A stretch of DNA of 64,000 nucleotides from Comamonas suwonensis (GTDB lineage: Bacteria; Pseudomonadota; Gammaproteobacteria; Burkholderiales; Burkholderiaceae_C). The notes under the pieces were generated by a model. It searched no databases. It had not been told where the DNA came from and saw only the letters and a program-made list of their open reading frames with translations. Location of the stretch: the NCBI RefSeq assembly GCF_012844455.2, contig NZ_JABBCQ020000001.1, positions 248,001 through 312,000 on the forward strand. The letters run 5' to 3'. Made by a program: the position numbers and the translations under genes. Of this stretch, positions 26,585 to 36,195 are shown one piece after another. How positions within the stretch are numbered: position 1 is the stretch's first letter; the number at the start of each line of letters is the position of its first letter.

Positions 26585-26666
26585 TATAGCTGCTTGCGCC
26601 TTCTAAACAAGGGTTTGAAAATGTTTTGATGCTGAAACATTGAAATAACAAGCGCAAGAAGCTATC
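26585..26666. repeat. Intergenic AGCTGCTTGCGC inverted repeat, copy 1
   Basis: ATAGCTGCTTGCGC on the left pairs, with one mismatch, with GCGCAAGAAGCTAT on the right, around an AT-rich middle that is itself dyad-rich. It follows the rdgC stop by about 13 bp. Related elements are at 44786 and 54638. Confidence 0.65.
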
Positions 26667-26675
26667 AAAAAATGC

Positions 26676-26712
26676 AAAAAGGCCTGCCAGAGTAATCTGG
26701 CAGGCCTTTTTT
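26676..26712. terminator. Bidirectional terminator between rdgC and the thiolase gene
   Basis: AAAAAGGCCTGCCAGA and TCTGGCAGGCCTTTTTT form a 16 bp stem with a GTAA loop. T runs on both strands serve both convergent genes. Confidence 0.9.
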
Positions 26713-26742
26713 GTGGGTCGCTTAAGGCGGTTGAAACAGTGA

Positions 26743-27930
26743 TTACACGCGCTCAAAAATCGCTGCAATGCCTTGGCCGCCGCCGATGCACATGGTCACC
26801 AGCGCGTAGCGGCCACCGGTGCGGTGCAGCTCGTAAATGGCCTTGGTGGCGATGATGGCTCCGGTTGCACCCACAGGGTGACCCAGCGAGATGCCAGAGC
26901 CGTTGGGGTTGACCTTGGCGGGGTCCATTCCCAGCTCCTGAATCACGGCACAGGCTTGGGCGGCGAAGGCTTCGTTCGCTTCGATGACGTCCATGTCCTG
27001 GATCTTCAGGCCGGTGCGGGCCAGCACCTTTTGTGTGGCGGGCACGGGGCCAATACCCATGTATGCAGGCTCTACACCGGCGTGGGAGTAGCCGACCAGA
27101 CGGGCCAGAGGCTTGGCACCCGAGGACTTCAGCGCCTGCTCGCTCATCATCAGCACGGCGGCAGCGCCGTCATTGATGCCGGAGGCATTGCCGGCGGTCA
27201 CGGTGCCGCCTTCCTTCTTGAACGCGGGCTTCATGCCGGAGAGGGTCTCCAGCGTGGTGGCGGCGCGCACATGCTCGTCGGTGTCAAACAGCACCACGCC
27301 CTTGCGGGTGGCGATTTCGATGGGAACGATCTGTTCCTTGAAGCGACCGGCTTCAATGGCGGCAGCGGCGCGCTGCTGGCTGAGCACGGCCAGTTCATCC
27401 TGCATGGTGCGGCTGATGTTGTAGCGCTCGGCCACGTTTTCAGCGGTGATGCCCATGTGCATTTTTTGCCATGGGTCGTGCAGGATGCCCAGCATGTAGT
27501 CAATGCTCTTGGCGTCGCCCATGCGTGCGCCCCAGCGCGAAGCCATGTCGAAATAGGGGCCGCGGCTCATGGACTCGGAGCCGGCACCAATCGCCACTTC
27601 GCAGTCGCCCAGTGCAATGGATTGCGCCGCTGAAACGATGGCCTGCAGACCTGAGCCGCACAGGCGGTTGACGTTGTAGGCGGGCGTTTCGATGGGGCAG
27701 CCAGCATCCACAGCGGCCACGCGGGACAGGTAGGCGTCGCGGGTTTCAGTGGGGATGACGTTGCCCATGACGACGTGGCCGACGGTGTCGGCCGCAATGC
27801 CCGCGCGCTCAATCGCGGCTTTGACCACGGTGGTGGCCATTTGTGCATTGGGAACGTCCTTGAGGCCACCGCCAAAAGTACCGATGGCTGTGCGCGCTGC
27901 GCTGACGACGAAGATGTCTCGGGTGCTCAT
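26743..27930 (-). CDS. Acetyl-CoA acetyltransferase (beta-ketothiolase)
   Basis: Condenses or cleaves acyl-CoA thioesters in the cytoplasm (acetoacetyl-CoA for PHB synthesis or fatty-acid and aromatic degradation). The 395-residue product has the nucleophile Cys in NRLCGSGLQ, the GHPVGATGA His box and the CIGGGQG second Cys. The start at 27930 has GGAGGAG upstream; the ATG at 27948 lies before that site. It is similar in length and motifs to BktB/PhaA; the chain-length preference cannot be told. It is not next to phaB or phaC here. Confidence 0.94.
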   Translation of the reverse strand: MSTRDIFVVSAARTAIGTFGGGLKDVPNAQMATTVVKAAIERAGIAADTVGHVVMGNVIPTETRDAYLSRVAAVDAGCPIETPAYNVNRLCGSGLQAIVSAAQSIALGDCEVAIGAGSESMSRGPYFDMASRWGARMGDAKSIDYMLGILHDPWQKMHMGITAENVAERYNISRTMQDELAVLSQQRAAAAIEAGRFKEQIVPIEIATRKGVVLFDTDEHVRAATTLETLSGMKPAFKKEGGTVTAGNASGINDGAAAVLMMSEQALKSSGAKPLARLVGYSHAGVEPAYMGIGPVPATQKVLARTGLKIQDMDVIEANEAFAAQACAVIQELGMDPAKVNPNGSGISLGHPVGATGAIIATKAIYELHRTGGRYALVTMCIGGGQGIAAIFERV

Positions 27931-28091
27931 GTTGTTTGTCTCCTCCATTGCGAGAGCAATGGTTATTGGCCTATGCGTGAATGGTCTTGAAGTGAATGAG
28001 AGTGTTCACATCCATTTCATCGCCTATTTTGCAATAAATGTTGCGCTGCAACATGTCTCATAGTTGACGACTACCGTCGAAAAATAAGGCG

Positions 28092-28107
28092 GGTTTCACG
28101 TGAAACC
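28092..28107. promoter_or_regulatory. parS: parS site 1 (ParB-binding)
   Basis: GGTTTCACGTGAAACC, 14 of 16 to TGTTTCACGTGAAACA and part of a perfect 20 bp palindrome (28090-28109). It is in the gap between the thiolase gene and cueR. Confidence 0.8.
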
Positions 28108-28135
28108 CGGACCAGGCGTTTTCGGGGACTTTTTC

Positions 28136-28642
28136 TCAGGCCGCAGCCTTGTTGCGGCGCTTTGGCGTGGGGGCAATGGGCTCGTGATGAGTCGGTGACA
28201 GATCGGTGTCGGCGCTGGCCAAATCGTCGAGGATGGGGCAGTCGGGCCGGTCATCGCCATGGCAGCAATGCACCAGTGTCTGCAACGTGCGCTGCATGGA
28301 TTGCATGGCGGCGATGCGCTCGGCCAGCGCGGCAATGTGCTTTTGCGCAATGGTCTTGACCTGACTGCTGGCACGGTCCTGGTTTTGCCACAGGCCGAGC
28401 AGAGTGGCGATCTCATCCATGGAAAAGCCCAGATCACGCCCGCGGCGGATAAAGCGCAGCGCGTGCACATCGGCCTCGGTGTACTGGCGATAACCGCTGT
28501 CTGTGCGGTGAACGGGTGCCAGCAGGCCCAGTGACTCGTAGTGGCGCACCATGCGCGGCGACACCCCGGCGCGGCGCGCGGCTTCGCCGATGACAACAGG
28601 CCAGTTCTGAGCGATTTTTTGTGTTGATGGTTGGCTAGGCAT
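28136..28642 (-). CDS. cueR: CueR-like MerR-family copper-responsive regulator
   Basis: A 168-residue activator. The N-terminal winged helix reads VIGEAARRAGVSPRMVRHYESLGLL; a long dimer helix follows; the metal loop has two Cys in CCHGDDRPDCPIL, matching the Cys-x7-Cys of Cu(I) sensors. The C-terminus is Lys/Arg-rich. It lies 77 bp after the copZ-like gene on the same strand, probably one transcript from the dyad promoter at 28974. A copper ATPase is not next to it. Confidence 0.85.
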   Translation of the reverse strand: MPSQPSTQKIAQNWPVVIGEAARRAGVSPRMVRHYESLGLLAPVHRTDSGYRQYTEADVHALRFIRRGRDLGFSMDEIATLLGLWQNQDRASSQVKTIAQKHIAALAERIAAMQSMQRTLQTLVHCCHGDDRPDCPILDDLASADTDLSPTHHEPIAPTPKRRNKAAA

Positions 28643-28719
28643 GGTGTTCCCTGGAAAAACGCGCCAGCGGCCCTTTGATGACTTGTATGAGGCGCTGGCG
28701 CTGTGGTGCGAGAGCTGGC

Positions 28720-28914
28720 TCAGGCGACCTTGTAGCCTTCTTCGGCAATGGCGGCTTGCAGTGCATCGCGGCTGGCGCTGCTGTCCACCTCAACGCGGTT
28801 GGCGGAACGGTCGATCTTGATCTGGGCCTGGGCGTTAACGCCTTGAATGGCATGGGTGACAGCGCGTTCGCAGTGGCCACAGGTCATGCCTTGAACTTCA
28901 AAAACTTGTTGCAT
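28720..28914 (-). CDS. copZ: CopZ-like heavy-metal-associated (HMA) chaperone
   Basis: A 64-residue cytoplasmic ferredoxin-like domain with the metal motif GMTCGHC (Cys12 and Cys15), the normal size for a free-standing copper chaperone. It hands Cu(I) to CopA-type ATPases or to the CueR sensor. It is the first gene of a two-gene unit with the regulator and has a MerR-type promoter upstream. Mercury binding (MerP-like) is less likely because there is no signal peptide. Confidence 0.88.
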   Translation of the reverse strand: MQQVFEVQGMTCGHCERAVTHAIQGVNAQAQIKIDRSANRVEVDSSASRDALQAAIAEEGYKVA

Positions 28915-28966
28915 GGATCAGCTCCTTCATGGGTGAGCCACCGGGCTGGTGGACTCTATGGCTTGA

Positions 28967-28997
28967 ATGGTCAACCCTAACATCATGACAAGGTCAA
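28967..28997 (-). promoter_or_regulatory. MerR/CueR-type promoter-operator of copZ-cueR
   Basis: The dyad ACCCTAACATCATGACAAGGT is at 28974-28994. On the minus strand a TTGACC -35 (28997-28992) and a weak GACCAT -10 (28972-28967) are 19 bp apart, the long spacing that MerR-family activators correct. Confidence 0.65.
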
Positions 28998-29181
28998 GCG
29001 CTTTTCAAAATATGAACACAGGCAGGCTTGATAAGCCGCAAAGCGTGCCGATAAGAACTTGTCATATTGCAGATCGCCATGGTGCAGGCGCTTTGGTCAT
29101 GGCTTTTTGTTTGCTGACAATTTGAAACAATTGCTCATTCTGGTGTAAAAGATGCCGGTCGTTCAAAGTCGAGAGGGATTC

Positions 29182-30867
29182 ATGAGTCTGTTGGAAATGA
29201 TGCGGGGCTTCACCATCCGCACACGCATGCTGGGCGCCATTGGTGTGGTGATGGTCTTGCTGGGATTGCTGGGAGGCGCGGGCATGCTTGGCATGTCGCG
29301 CATTCAGGATATGAGCCAGGATTTTCGGAACAATGTCTTTGCAAAATCAGGCCATATGGCGCAATTGCGCATAGAGCTGGGCGGTATTCGCGTCAGTGAA
29401 AAAGACATGGTCATCCAGTATGAGAGGCCTGAGGAGGTGATCAAGGCCAATCAGCAGTGGAGCAAGTTCATCGACCAATCCAAGGCCACGCTGGGCAAGT
29501 TTATGACGGACCAGAGCGCAGAAGATGCGCTGCTGGCCAAGAGCATCACTGAGCGCATCGACAACTACCGCAAGCTGTTTGAACCGGTGGCACGCCAGCT
29601 GGAGGCCGGTGGCTATGACTCGGCCACAACGGCCAACCGTATGAGCGGCAAGGCGCTGGCCGAAATGGCCGAGGCCGACAAGCTGCTGGCTCAGCTCGAC
29701 AGCTTGCTGCGTCAGCAGTCAGATGCGCTGGCTGCGGCTGAGAGCAAGGTTTCTGAGCAGACACGCTGGCTGTTTATCGCTGCAGTGGTGCTGGCGCTGG
29801 TGGTGGTGATTCCGCTGACCTTGCTGAACATGCTGTCCATCTGCCAGCCGCTGGAAAGCGCCCGCCAGATGGCCTTGACGATTGCCGGCGGAGATCTCTC
29901 GCGCAAGGCGCATGTCAGCGGCAAGGATGAGCTGACGGATTTGCAGCAGGCGCTGGATGAAATGCAGCAATCGCTGAGCAGCACGGTAGCCCAGGTGCGC
30001 GACGCCAGCGGCAACATTGCCACGGCCAGTCAAGAGATTGCGACGGGCAACCAGGACCTGTCGGCCAGAACCGAGCAGACGGCCAGCAACCTGCAGGAAA
30101 CCGTGGCTTCTCTGGCCCAGTTGACGGCTACGGTGCAGCAGACGGCATCGTCGTCGCAACTGGCCAATCAGCTGGCTTCTTCGGCATCGTCCACCGCCGT
30201 GCAAGGCGGTCAGATCGTGAGTCAGGCCGTGAACAGCATGCAGGAGATTTCAGGCTCCAGCCGCAAGATTGGCGACATCATCGGGCTGATTGATTCCATC
30301 GCCTTCCAGACCAATATTCTGGCGCTGAATGCGGCGGTAGAAGCCGCTCGCGCAGGCGAGCAAGGCCGCGGTTTTGCCGTGGTGGCATCGGAGGTGCGTA
30401 GTCTGGCCAAGCGCTCGGCCGAAGCGGCCAATGAAATCAAGACGCTGATCAACACCAGCGTGCAAAGCGTGGATGTGGGCGCGCGCCAGGTGGAGAGCGC
30501 GGGCAAGGCCATGCAGGACACGGTGGACAGCGCCAAGCGCGTGGGCGACATCATTGGCGAGATCACTGCGGCGTCCAGCGAGCAGTCGCTGGGCATTAGC
30601 CAGGTGAATCAGGCCGTGGGCGATATTGATCGCATGACGCAGCAAAACGCTGCGTTGGTGGAAGAGTCTGCCGCCGCCGCCTGCTCGCTGCGCGAGCAGG
30701 CGGCAAGACTGGCGCAACTGGTCAGCCAGTTTCAACTGGCGGGTGGTTCTGTTCATGCTGCGATGCGTGCCGGTCCAGGGCCGCGCCGGAGTCCACCTCC
30801 GGCAGTTACGTCGGTCGGAAAGGCTGCCTTGCCTAAGCAAAAGTCACCGTTGCTGGAGCATGCATAG
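29182..30867 (+). CDS. Methyl-accepting chemotaxis protein
   Basis: Inner-membrane chemoreceptor of 561 residues. GAGAGGG precedes the ATG at 29182. It has a first membrane helix (about 14-36), a four-helix-bundle type periplasmic domain, a second helix near 190-212, HAMP, and the signalling hairpin with [41 protein letters not shown] (shown in part: [19 protein letters not shown]). The C-terminus ends PLLEHA, so it lacks a CheR/CheB pentapeptide. The ligand is unknown. No che genes are near. Confidence 0.94.
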   Translation: MSLLEMMRGFTIRTRMLGAIGVVMVLLGLLGGAGMLGMSRIQDMSQDFRNNVFAKSGHMAQLRIELGGIRVSEKDMVIQYERPEEVIKANQQWSKFIDQSKATLGKFMTDQSAEDALLAKSITERIDNYRKLFEPVARQLEAGGYDSATTANRMSGKALAEMAEADKLLAQLDSLLRQQSDALAAAESKVSEQTRWLFIAAVVLALVVVIPLTLLNMLSICQPLESARQMALTIAGGDLSRKAHVSGKDELTDLQQALDEMQQSLSSTVAQVRDASGNIATASQEIATGNQDLSARTEQTASNLQETVASLAQLTATVQQTASSSQLANQLASSASSTAVQGGQIVSQAVNSMQEISGSSRKIGDIIGLIDSIAFQTNILALNAAVEAARAGEQGRGFAVVASEVRSLAKRSAEAANEIKTLINTSVQSVDVGARQVESAGKAMQDTVDSAKRVGDIIGEITAASSEQSLGISQVNQAVGDIDRMTQQNAALVEESAAAACSLREQAARLAQLVSQFQLAGGSVHAAMRAGPGPRRSPPPAVTSVGKAALPKQKSPLLEHA

Positions 30868-30926
30868 GCGTTAAATCACGCCCATAAAAAGGCCCCCAGC
30901 TTGCCCTGGGGCCGCACGGCGGCAAT

Positions 30927-30963
30927 AAAAAAGCCCGGTTGCAGGAATGCACCGGGCTTTTTT
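30927..30963. terminator. Terminator between chemoreceptor and OYE genes
   Basis: AAAAAAGCCCGGT and ACCGGGCTTTTTT form a 13 bp stem with an 11-base loop; both strands have T runs, which suits the convergent genes. A second GC-rich stem (GGCCCCCAG/CTGGGGCC) lies just before it. Confidence 0.85.
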
Positions 30964-31019
30964 GCTTTCAATTCAGTAGCTGTTCGCGCAATCAGCGAAT
31001 GCGCTGGAAGCGGTTTTGA

Positions 31020-32138
31020 CTATGAATGGGCGACTGACGGGTAGTCGGTATAGCCGTCTTCGCCACCGCCATAAAAGCGTTTGCTGTCCCACGCGTTGAG
31101 CGGCAGATTGGCCTGCAGTCGGTGCACCAGATCAGGGTTGGAGATAAAGGCTTTGCCAAAGGCCACAACGTCGGCATAGCCGCTTTCAACGGCTTTCACT
31201 GCCATCTGGCGGTCATAGCCGTTGTTGACCATCCACGCGCCCTTGCCACCTGCGGTGCGGTAGGCCTGCTTGAGTGCGTGGTAGTCAAACGGCCTGTCCA
31301 CCAGCTCGCGCGGGCCACCGGTCGAGCCTTCAATTACGTGGATATAAGACAGGCCCAGTGGCGCCAGCACGCGCATCAGATACTCAAAAAGCGCTTGCGG
31401 GTTTTCGTCCGTAATGTCGTTGGCCGGGGTGACTGGCGAGATACGTATACCCACCTTGCCGCCGCCAATGGCATCGGCCACAGAGAGCATGCATTCGCTC
31501 ACCAGACGGCAGCGGTTTTCGATGCTGCCGCCGTAATCGTCGGTACGGTGATTGGTGCTGGTCTTGAGGAATTGATCGAGCAGATAGCCATTAGCGGCAT
31601 GCAGCTCCACACCATCAAAACCGGCTGATTGAACGGCCTCAACGGCAGCAACGGTGAAGCTGTGGACGATGCCTGGCAGCTCTTCAGACCGAAGTGCGCG
31701 CGGTGCAGAGGTGGGGAGGAAGTGACCCTCTCCAGTCTTTGGATCGATCACATAGGTCTTGGACTGGGCAGTCAAGGCCGATGGCGCAACAGGCGCGTGG
31801 TTGCCGGGCTGTAGTGTCGTGTGAGAAATACGGCCGACATGCCAGAGCTGAGTGACGATGCGACCGCCTTTTGCATGTACAGCCTGGGTCACTTTTTTCC
31901 AGGCCTGCAACTGCTCCTCACCATAGAGGCCGGGAACGTCAGAGTAGCCCTGAGCCTGTGCACTGATGGCCGTGCCTTCGCTGATCAGCAGACCTGCCGA
32001 GGCGCGCTGTGCGTAGTAGGTCTGCATTGCTTGTGTGGGCACCGCCTGGGGCGCCCGGTTACGCGTCAGTGGCGCCATGGCAATGCGGTTGGGCAGGCGC
32101 AGGCTACCGGCTTCAATCGGATCAAACAAAGAGGGCAT
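31020..32138 (-). CDS. Old-yellow-enzyme family alkene reductase (NemA-like)
   Basis: FMN-dependent, NAD(P)H-using reductase of activated alkenes, maleimides or nitro esters, 372 residues, cytoplasmic. Seen: the N-terminal RIAMAPLTRNRA, the substrate His-Asn motif in VELHAANGYLLDQFL, SIENRCRLV, and the C-terminal YADVVAFGKAFISNPDL phosphate site. It is downstream of the glutathione-transferase gene but separated by a terminator, so it is probably transcribed on its own. Neighbouring GST and FMN reductase suggest a general electrophile or redox-stress defence group. Confidence 0.92.
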   Translation of the reverse strand: MPSLFDPIEAGSLRLPNRIAMAPLTRNRAPQAVPTQAMQTYYAQRASAGLLISEGTAISAQAQGYSDVPGLYGEEQLQAWKKVTQAVHAKGGRIVTQLWHVGRISHTTLQPGNHAPVAPSALTAQSKTYVIDPKTGEGHFLPTSAPRALRSEELPGIVHSFTVAAVEAVQSAGFDGVELHAANGYLLDQFLKTSTNHRTDDYGGSIENRCRLVSECMLSVADAIGGGKVGIRISPVTPANDITDENPQALFEYLMRVLAPLGLSYIHVIEGSTGGPRELVDRPFDYHALKQAYRTAGGKGAWMVNNGYDRQMAVKAVESGYADVVAFGKAFISNPDLVHRLQANLPLNAWDSKRFYGGGEDGYTDYPSVAHS

Positions 32139-32153
32139 GCAAGGCTCCAGATG

Positions 32154-32184
32154 AAAAAAGCCCGAGAAATAATCGAGCTTTTTT
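32154..32184 (-). terminator. Terminator after the GST gene
   Basis: AAAAAAGCCCGA and TCGAGCTTTTTT form a stem with one mismatch and a 7-base loop; a T run follows on the minus strand, between the GST stop and the OYE start. Confidence 0.75.
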
Positions 32185-32203
32185 GTGAACAGATGCAGAA
32201 AAC

Positions 32204-32812
32204 TTACTTGATCAGGCCTTCGGCCTTCATGGCTGCCTGTACCGATGGGCGGGCCAGAATGCTCTCGCGGTAGGCGGCAAGATGCTTGAGGCTGGAGATG
32301 TCCAGACCCACAAATTGGGCCCAGCCTGTCACGGTAAACAGATAGGCATCGGCCACGGTGAACTGGTCACCCATCAGAAAGGATTTGTTGGCCAGTTGCT
32401 CATTGATCCAGTTCAGGCGCGTGAGCACATTGGCACGCACTGTGGGCTTGAAGTCTTCAGGAGTTGTCGGATTGAAGAGCGGGCTGAAAGCCTTGTGCAC
32501 CTCGGTGCTGATGAGGTTCAGCCACTCCTGCAAGTGGTAGCGCGCCATGGTGCCATTGGCGGGTGCTAGGTTCTTTTCGGGGACCAGATCCGCAAGGTAC
32601 TGCACGATAGCGGGACCTTCGTGCAAGGTGTCTCCGTTATCCAGCACCAGAAAGGGCACATAGCCCAGAGGATTGATGCTGTAGTAGTCAGTGCCATCCT
32701 GGAGCTTGTGGCTCTTGGTGCTGACCATCACGGTCTCATGCTGCAGGCCTGCTTCATGCAGCACGATGTGCGGAGACATTGAGCAGGCGCCGGGGCTGTA
32801 GTAAAGCTTCAT
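32204..32812 (-). CDS. Glutathione S-transferase
   Basis: Cytoplasmic 202-residue enzyme that joins glutathione to electrophiles. The thioredoxin-like domain begins MKLYYSPGACSMSPHI, the beta-class N-terminus with the Cys10 site; the glutathione contacts YVPFLVLDNGDTLHEG(P) lie near 52-68; an alpha-helical domain follows. The start at 32812 is the family start. The upstream in-frame extension to 32920 is not protein-like. Confidence 0.93.
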   Translation of the reverse strand: MKLYYSPGACSMSPHIVLHEAGLQHETVMVSTKSHKLQDGTDYYSINPLGYVPFLVLDNGDTLHEGPAIVQYLADLVPEKNLAPANGTMARYHLQEWLNLISTEVHKAFSPLFNPTTPEDFKPTVRANVLTRLNWINEQLANKSFLMGDQFTVADAYLFTVTGWAQFVGLDISSLKHLAAYRESILARPSVQAAMKAEGLIK

Positions 32813-32913
32813 GGTGAGTGGCTTTCGTTCAGTTGAAAAGACAAGCCGCCATGCTAAACCGGATACGCTTGAGCGACATGCAAGAGGCTGACAGTGATCC
32901 GTCTCCAGGTGGG

Positions 32914-33318
32914 TCAACAAAGATCCAGACTGGGCAAGAGATCGTTCAGGTAAAGCAAGGCGTCGTTGCCATTGGCTGTGGACATCTGCGCCAGAGATAT
33001 TTCCTCATCCACTTCGGCATATGCGATGGACCAGCCTTTGAATTTGCGCTCTCCATGCATGGGGCCGTGCAGCTGTAGCTTTACATCCTTGTGTCGCTGA
33101 TCTTTTTTGATGCTGGTCAGTACATCATTCAGTTCTTGTGCCGGGCCTTCCAGGTACTGGCAAAAACGGGAACCATCGAAAATCAGAATGCCGGTCAGTC
33201 CTAAATGCTGGTTCTTTTCCCGCGAAGTGCGAACGATGTCGCCCACGCACTCAGCAGACTGGGTCGGATCGAAAACACTGCAGTACAGAAATGCGTGAAG
33301 TGCGGAGGGTATAGACAC
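32914..33318 (-). CDS. BLUF-domain blue-light photoreceptor
   Basis: A 134-residue single-domain flavin photoreceptor. Key FAD and signalling residues are in place: Tyr12 in FLYCS, Asn36 in KNQHLGLTG, Gln54 in FCQYLEGP and Trp96 in FKGWSIAY. There is no ATG near the domain start; GTG at 33318 gives the usual domain length, while longer frames reach 33531 and collide with the FMN reductase gene. There is no effector domain (EAL, GGDEF or other), so it must work through a partner protein. The stop lies 101 bp before the GST gene, which may be co-transcribed. Confidence 0.85.
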   Translation of the reverse strand: MSIPSALHAFLYCSVFDPTQSAECVGDIVRTSREKNQHLGLTGILIFDGSRFCQYLEGPAQELNDVLTSIKKDQRHKDVKLQLHGPMHGERKFKGWSIAYAEVDEEISLAQMSTANGNDALLYLNDLLPSLDLC

Positions 33319-33409
33319 GGTCAATCTTGATAGAGGCTGATATGGCGTGATCGTAGAGGATGAAACCCATTGATTGGGTAAAAAGTGTTCCGCGATTATC
33401 AGTTTGCCC

Positions 33410-33985
33410 TTATTGAAACCGTCGTGCTGCCCATAGAACTTGCTCCACCAAGGCCTGCATGGCCTGTTGATCTTGGCTGCGCTGCAGTTGGTTTTGCATA
33501 TCAAATGCATCAGCAGCATGCGCCACGGCATGGCAGCGCGGTGTAACCCAGCACTGCAGATTCAATAGCAATGGGGCGAGGTGTGACTGGGCGCGCAGTC
33601 CACCCATGCCTCCAGGCGAAGCACTGGCCATGCCCACTACTTTGTTGCGAAAGGGCAGAGTGCCGTCAGACCACAGGGCATCGCCCTTCACGGGGCTGGA
33701 CGCCCAGTCGATGGCATTTTTAAGCAGAGCAGGATAGCTGCCGTTGTACTCAGGGCTGCAGATAATCCAGGCCGCATGGCTGTGCATGGCCTGCTTGAGC
33801 CGGATGACATCGGCAGGTGTGCCGCGCGCTTCAAGATCAGCGTTGTAGAGCGGAATATCGAAGTCCGCAAGTTCCAGCAAGGTAGCTTGTGCACCTTGCT
33901 GCTCTGCAATGGCCGCCGCCGCCTTGGCCAGCTTGCGGTTGTACGATTCCTGGCGGGTACTTCCCGCAAAAATGAGGATGTTCAT
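33410..33985 (-). CDS. NADPH-dependent FMN reductase
   Basis: A 191-residue flavodoxin-like reductase (ChrR/SsuE/ArsH superfamily). The FMN phosphate loop is AGSTRQESYNRKLA at 7-20; the flavin-binding SPEYNGSYPALLKNAIDW is typical of quinone/chromate reductases. It forms a cluster of redox genes with the downstream BLUF, GST and OYE genes on the same strand. A supply of reduced flavin or quinone detoxification is likely; the true substrate is not visible. Confidence 0.9.
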   Translation of the reverse strand: MNILIFAGSTRQESYNRKLAKAAAAIAEQQGAQATLLELADFDIPLYNADLEARGTPADVIRLKQAMHSHAAWIICSPEYNGSYPALLKNAIDWASSPVKGDALWSDGTLPFRNKVVGMASASPGGMGGLRAQSHLAPLLLNLQCWVTPRCHAVAHAADAFDMQNQLQRSQDQQAMQALVEQVLWAARRFQ

Positions 33986-34051
33986 GCTGTCATTGCAGCA
34001 CAGGGCAAGCGCATTTTTCCTTCAAAAATATGCCTCTCAGGGCAAACGCCA

Positions 34052-34067
34052 GGTTTCACGTGAAACA
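34052..34067. promoter_or_regulatory. parS: parS site 2
   Basis: GGTTTCACGTGAAACA, 15 of 16 to the parS consensus, in the leader upstream of mnmG. Confidence 0.88.
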
Positions 34068-34230
34068 CCTGCCTCAACCCTTGCCTAGGCATTGTTGCGT
34101 CAATGGTGGGAAAATTGCGGGTTCCCCGCAGGGCAGAACATGAGGTGAACACCTGTCTGCCTGCCATGAGAGCCGAGGCATGGTTGCTTCGTGCAGGGGC
34201 AAGGGCCGGGCGAGGCCCCGGAGCAAGAAC

Positions 34231-36195
34231 ATGTTGTACCCACAGGAATTTGATGTGATCGTGGTCGGTGGCGGCCATGCCGGCACCGAGGCTGCGCTGG
34301 CCGCTGCGCGTATGGGCAGCAAAACATTGCTGCTGACCCACAATATCGAAACCCTGGGGCAGATGAGCTGCAACCCCAGCATCGGCGGTATTGGCAAGGG
34401 TCATCTGGTCAAAGAGGTTGATGCGCTGGGCGGTGCCATGGCACTGGCCACTGACAAGGGCGGTATTCAGTTCCGTATCCTGAACAGCTCCAAAGGTCCC
34501 GCTGTACGTGCCACACGTGCTCAGGCTGACCGTATTTTGTATAAGGCAGCCATTCGCGAGATTCTGGAGAACCAGCCTAATCTCTGGCTGTTTCAGCAGG
34601 CCGTTGATGACCTGATGGTTGAGGGTGACCGTGTAGTCGGTGCCGTGACTCAGGTAGGCCTCAAGTTCCGCAGCCGCACCGTGGTGCTGACGGCTGGGAC
34701 TTTCCTTGACGGCAAGATTCACGTGGGTCTGAACAATTACGCGGCTGGTCGTGCTGGTGATCCTCCCGCAGTGTCACTGTCTGCTCGCTTGAAGGAGCTG
34801 AAGCTGCCCCAGGGCCGCCTCAAGACCGGCACGCCTCCTCGCATTGATGGTCGCTCCATCGACTTCAGCCAGTGTGACGAGCAACCAGGTGACGGCATGC
34901 CCGGAGGTGTGAACGAGGGTGAAGTGCCCGTGTTCAGCTTCATGGGCAACCGCGCCATGCATCCCAAACAGATGTCCTGCTGGATCACGCATACCAATGC
35001 ACGCACCCACGAGATCATTCGCAGCGGCTTTGATCGCAGCCCCATGTTCACCGGCAAGATCGAGGGCGTGGGCCCACGCTACTGCCCTAGCGTGGAAGAC
35101 AAAATCAACCGCTTTGCCGACAAGGAAAGCCACCAGATTTTTCTGGAACCCGAAGGACTGACTACCAACGAGTTCTATCCCAACGGCATCTCCACCAGCC
35201 TGCCATTCGACATTCAGTACGAACTGGTGCGCAGCATGAAGGGCATGGAGAACGCGCACATCTTGCGACCTGGTTACGCCATCGAGTACGACTACTTTGA
35301 CCCTCGCTCGCTCAAGAGCAGCTTTGAGACCAAGCAGATTCAGGGCCTGTTTTTTGCGGGCCAGATCAATGGCACGACTGGCTATGAAGAGGCAGCAGCA
35401 CAAGGTTTGTTTGCCGGGCTGAACGCCGCGCTGCAATGTCGTGGTGAAGGTCCATGGATGCCCGGGCGTGATGAAGCCTATCTGGGTGTTCTGGTCGATG
35501 ACCTGATTACCAAGGGGGTGAACGAGCCCTACCGCATGTTCACCAGCCGCGCAGAGTTCCGTCTGCAACTGCGCGAAGACAATGCCGATATGCGTTTGAC
35601 CGAAGTTGGCCGTCAGATGGGTCTGGTCGACGACGCGCGCTGGGACTCCTTCAGCCGCAAGCGCGATGCTGTTTCACGTGAAACAGAGCGCCTCAAGTCC
35701 ACCTGGGTGAACCCCCGCGTGGTCTCGGCCGAAGAGGCTGAGCGCGTGCTGGGTAAGGCCATGGAGCGCGAATACAACCTGTTTGATCTGCTGCGTCGCC
35801 CCGGTGTCGATTACGAAAAGCTCGCCAGCATGAACGAAGGCAAGTTCGCAACTGCCTCTGTACAGCCTGAAGCGCTGGGTGAGTTGAGTGCTTCGGTCAT
35901 TGAGCAGGTGGAGATTGCGGCCAAGTACTCCGGCTATATCGATCGCCAAAAAGATGAGGTGGAGCGTGCTGCGCATTTTGAGCGTCTGCGCCTGCCTGCG
36001 GACTTTGACTACATGTCGGTCTCAGCCCTGTCTTTTGAAGTCCGTCAGACACTGCAAAAACATCGCCCTGAAACACTGGGACAGGCATCCCGCATGTCCG
36101 GAGTGACACCTGCGGCCATCTCGCTGCTCCTGGTCCACCTCAAAAAAGGCGGCTTCAAGGGCTTTGCGGCACAGAATGAAGAGGCATCGGCATGA
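34231..36195 (+). CDS. mnmG: tRNA uridine-5-carboxymethylaminomethyl modification enzyme MnmG (GidA)
   Basis: FAD enzyme that, with MnmE, makes the cmnm5 side chain at U34 of tRNAs. The 654-residue product starts [21 protein letters not shown] with the dinucleotide-binding GGGHAGTE and has the [15 protein letters not shown] motif and the C-terminal helical domain for MnmE. The start at 34231 fits the family; the ATG at 34180 is upstream of it in a GC-rich leader. A perfect parS site lies inside the gene, coding for Ala-Val-Ser-Arg-Glu-Thr. The stop overlaps the rsmG start by 4 bases. mnmG is often origin-proximal. Confidence 0.97.
   Translation: MLYPQEFDVIVVGGGHAGTEAALAAARMGSKTLLLTHNIETLGQMSCNPSIGGIGKGHLVKEVDALGGAMALATDKGGIQFRILNSSKGPAVRATRAQADRILYKAAIREILENQPNLWLFQQAVDDLMVEGDRVVGAVTQVGLKFRSRTVVLTAGTFLDGKIHVGLNNYAAGRAGDPPAVSLSARLKELKLPQGRLKTGTPPRIDGRSIDFSQCDEQPGDGMPGGVNEGEVPVFSFMGNRAMHPKQMSCWITHTNARTHEIIRSGFDRSPMFTGKIEGVGPRYCPSVEDKINRFADKESHQIFLEPEGLTTNEFYPNGISTSLPFDIQYELVRSMKGMENAHILRPGYAIEYDYFDPRSLKSSFETKQIQGLFFAGQINGTTGYEEAAAQGLFAGLNAALQCRGEGPWMPGRDEAYLGVLVDDLITKGVNEPYRMFTSRAEFRLQLREDNADMRLTEVGRQMGLVDDARWDSFSRKRDAVSRETERLKSTWVNPRVVSAEEAERVLGKAMEREYNLFDLLRRPGVDYEKLASMNEGKFATASVQPEALGELSASVIEQVEIAAKYSGYIDRQKDEVERAAHFERLRLPADFDYMSVSALSFEVRQTLQKHRPETLGQASRMSGVTPAAISLLLVHLKKGGFKGFAAQNEEASA
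35670..35685. promoter_or_regulatory. parS: parS site 3, inside mnmG
   Basis: TGTTTCACGTGAAACA, a perfect 16 of 16 match and full palindrome, in the coding sequence of mnmG. Confidence 0.95.
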
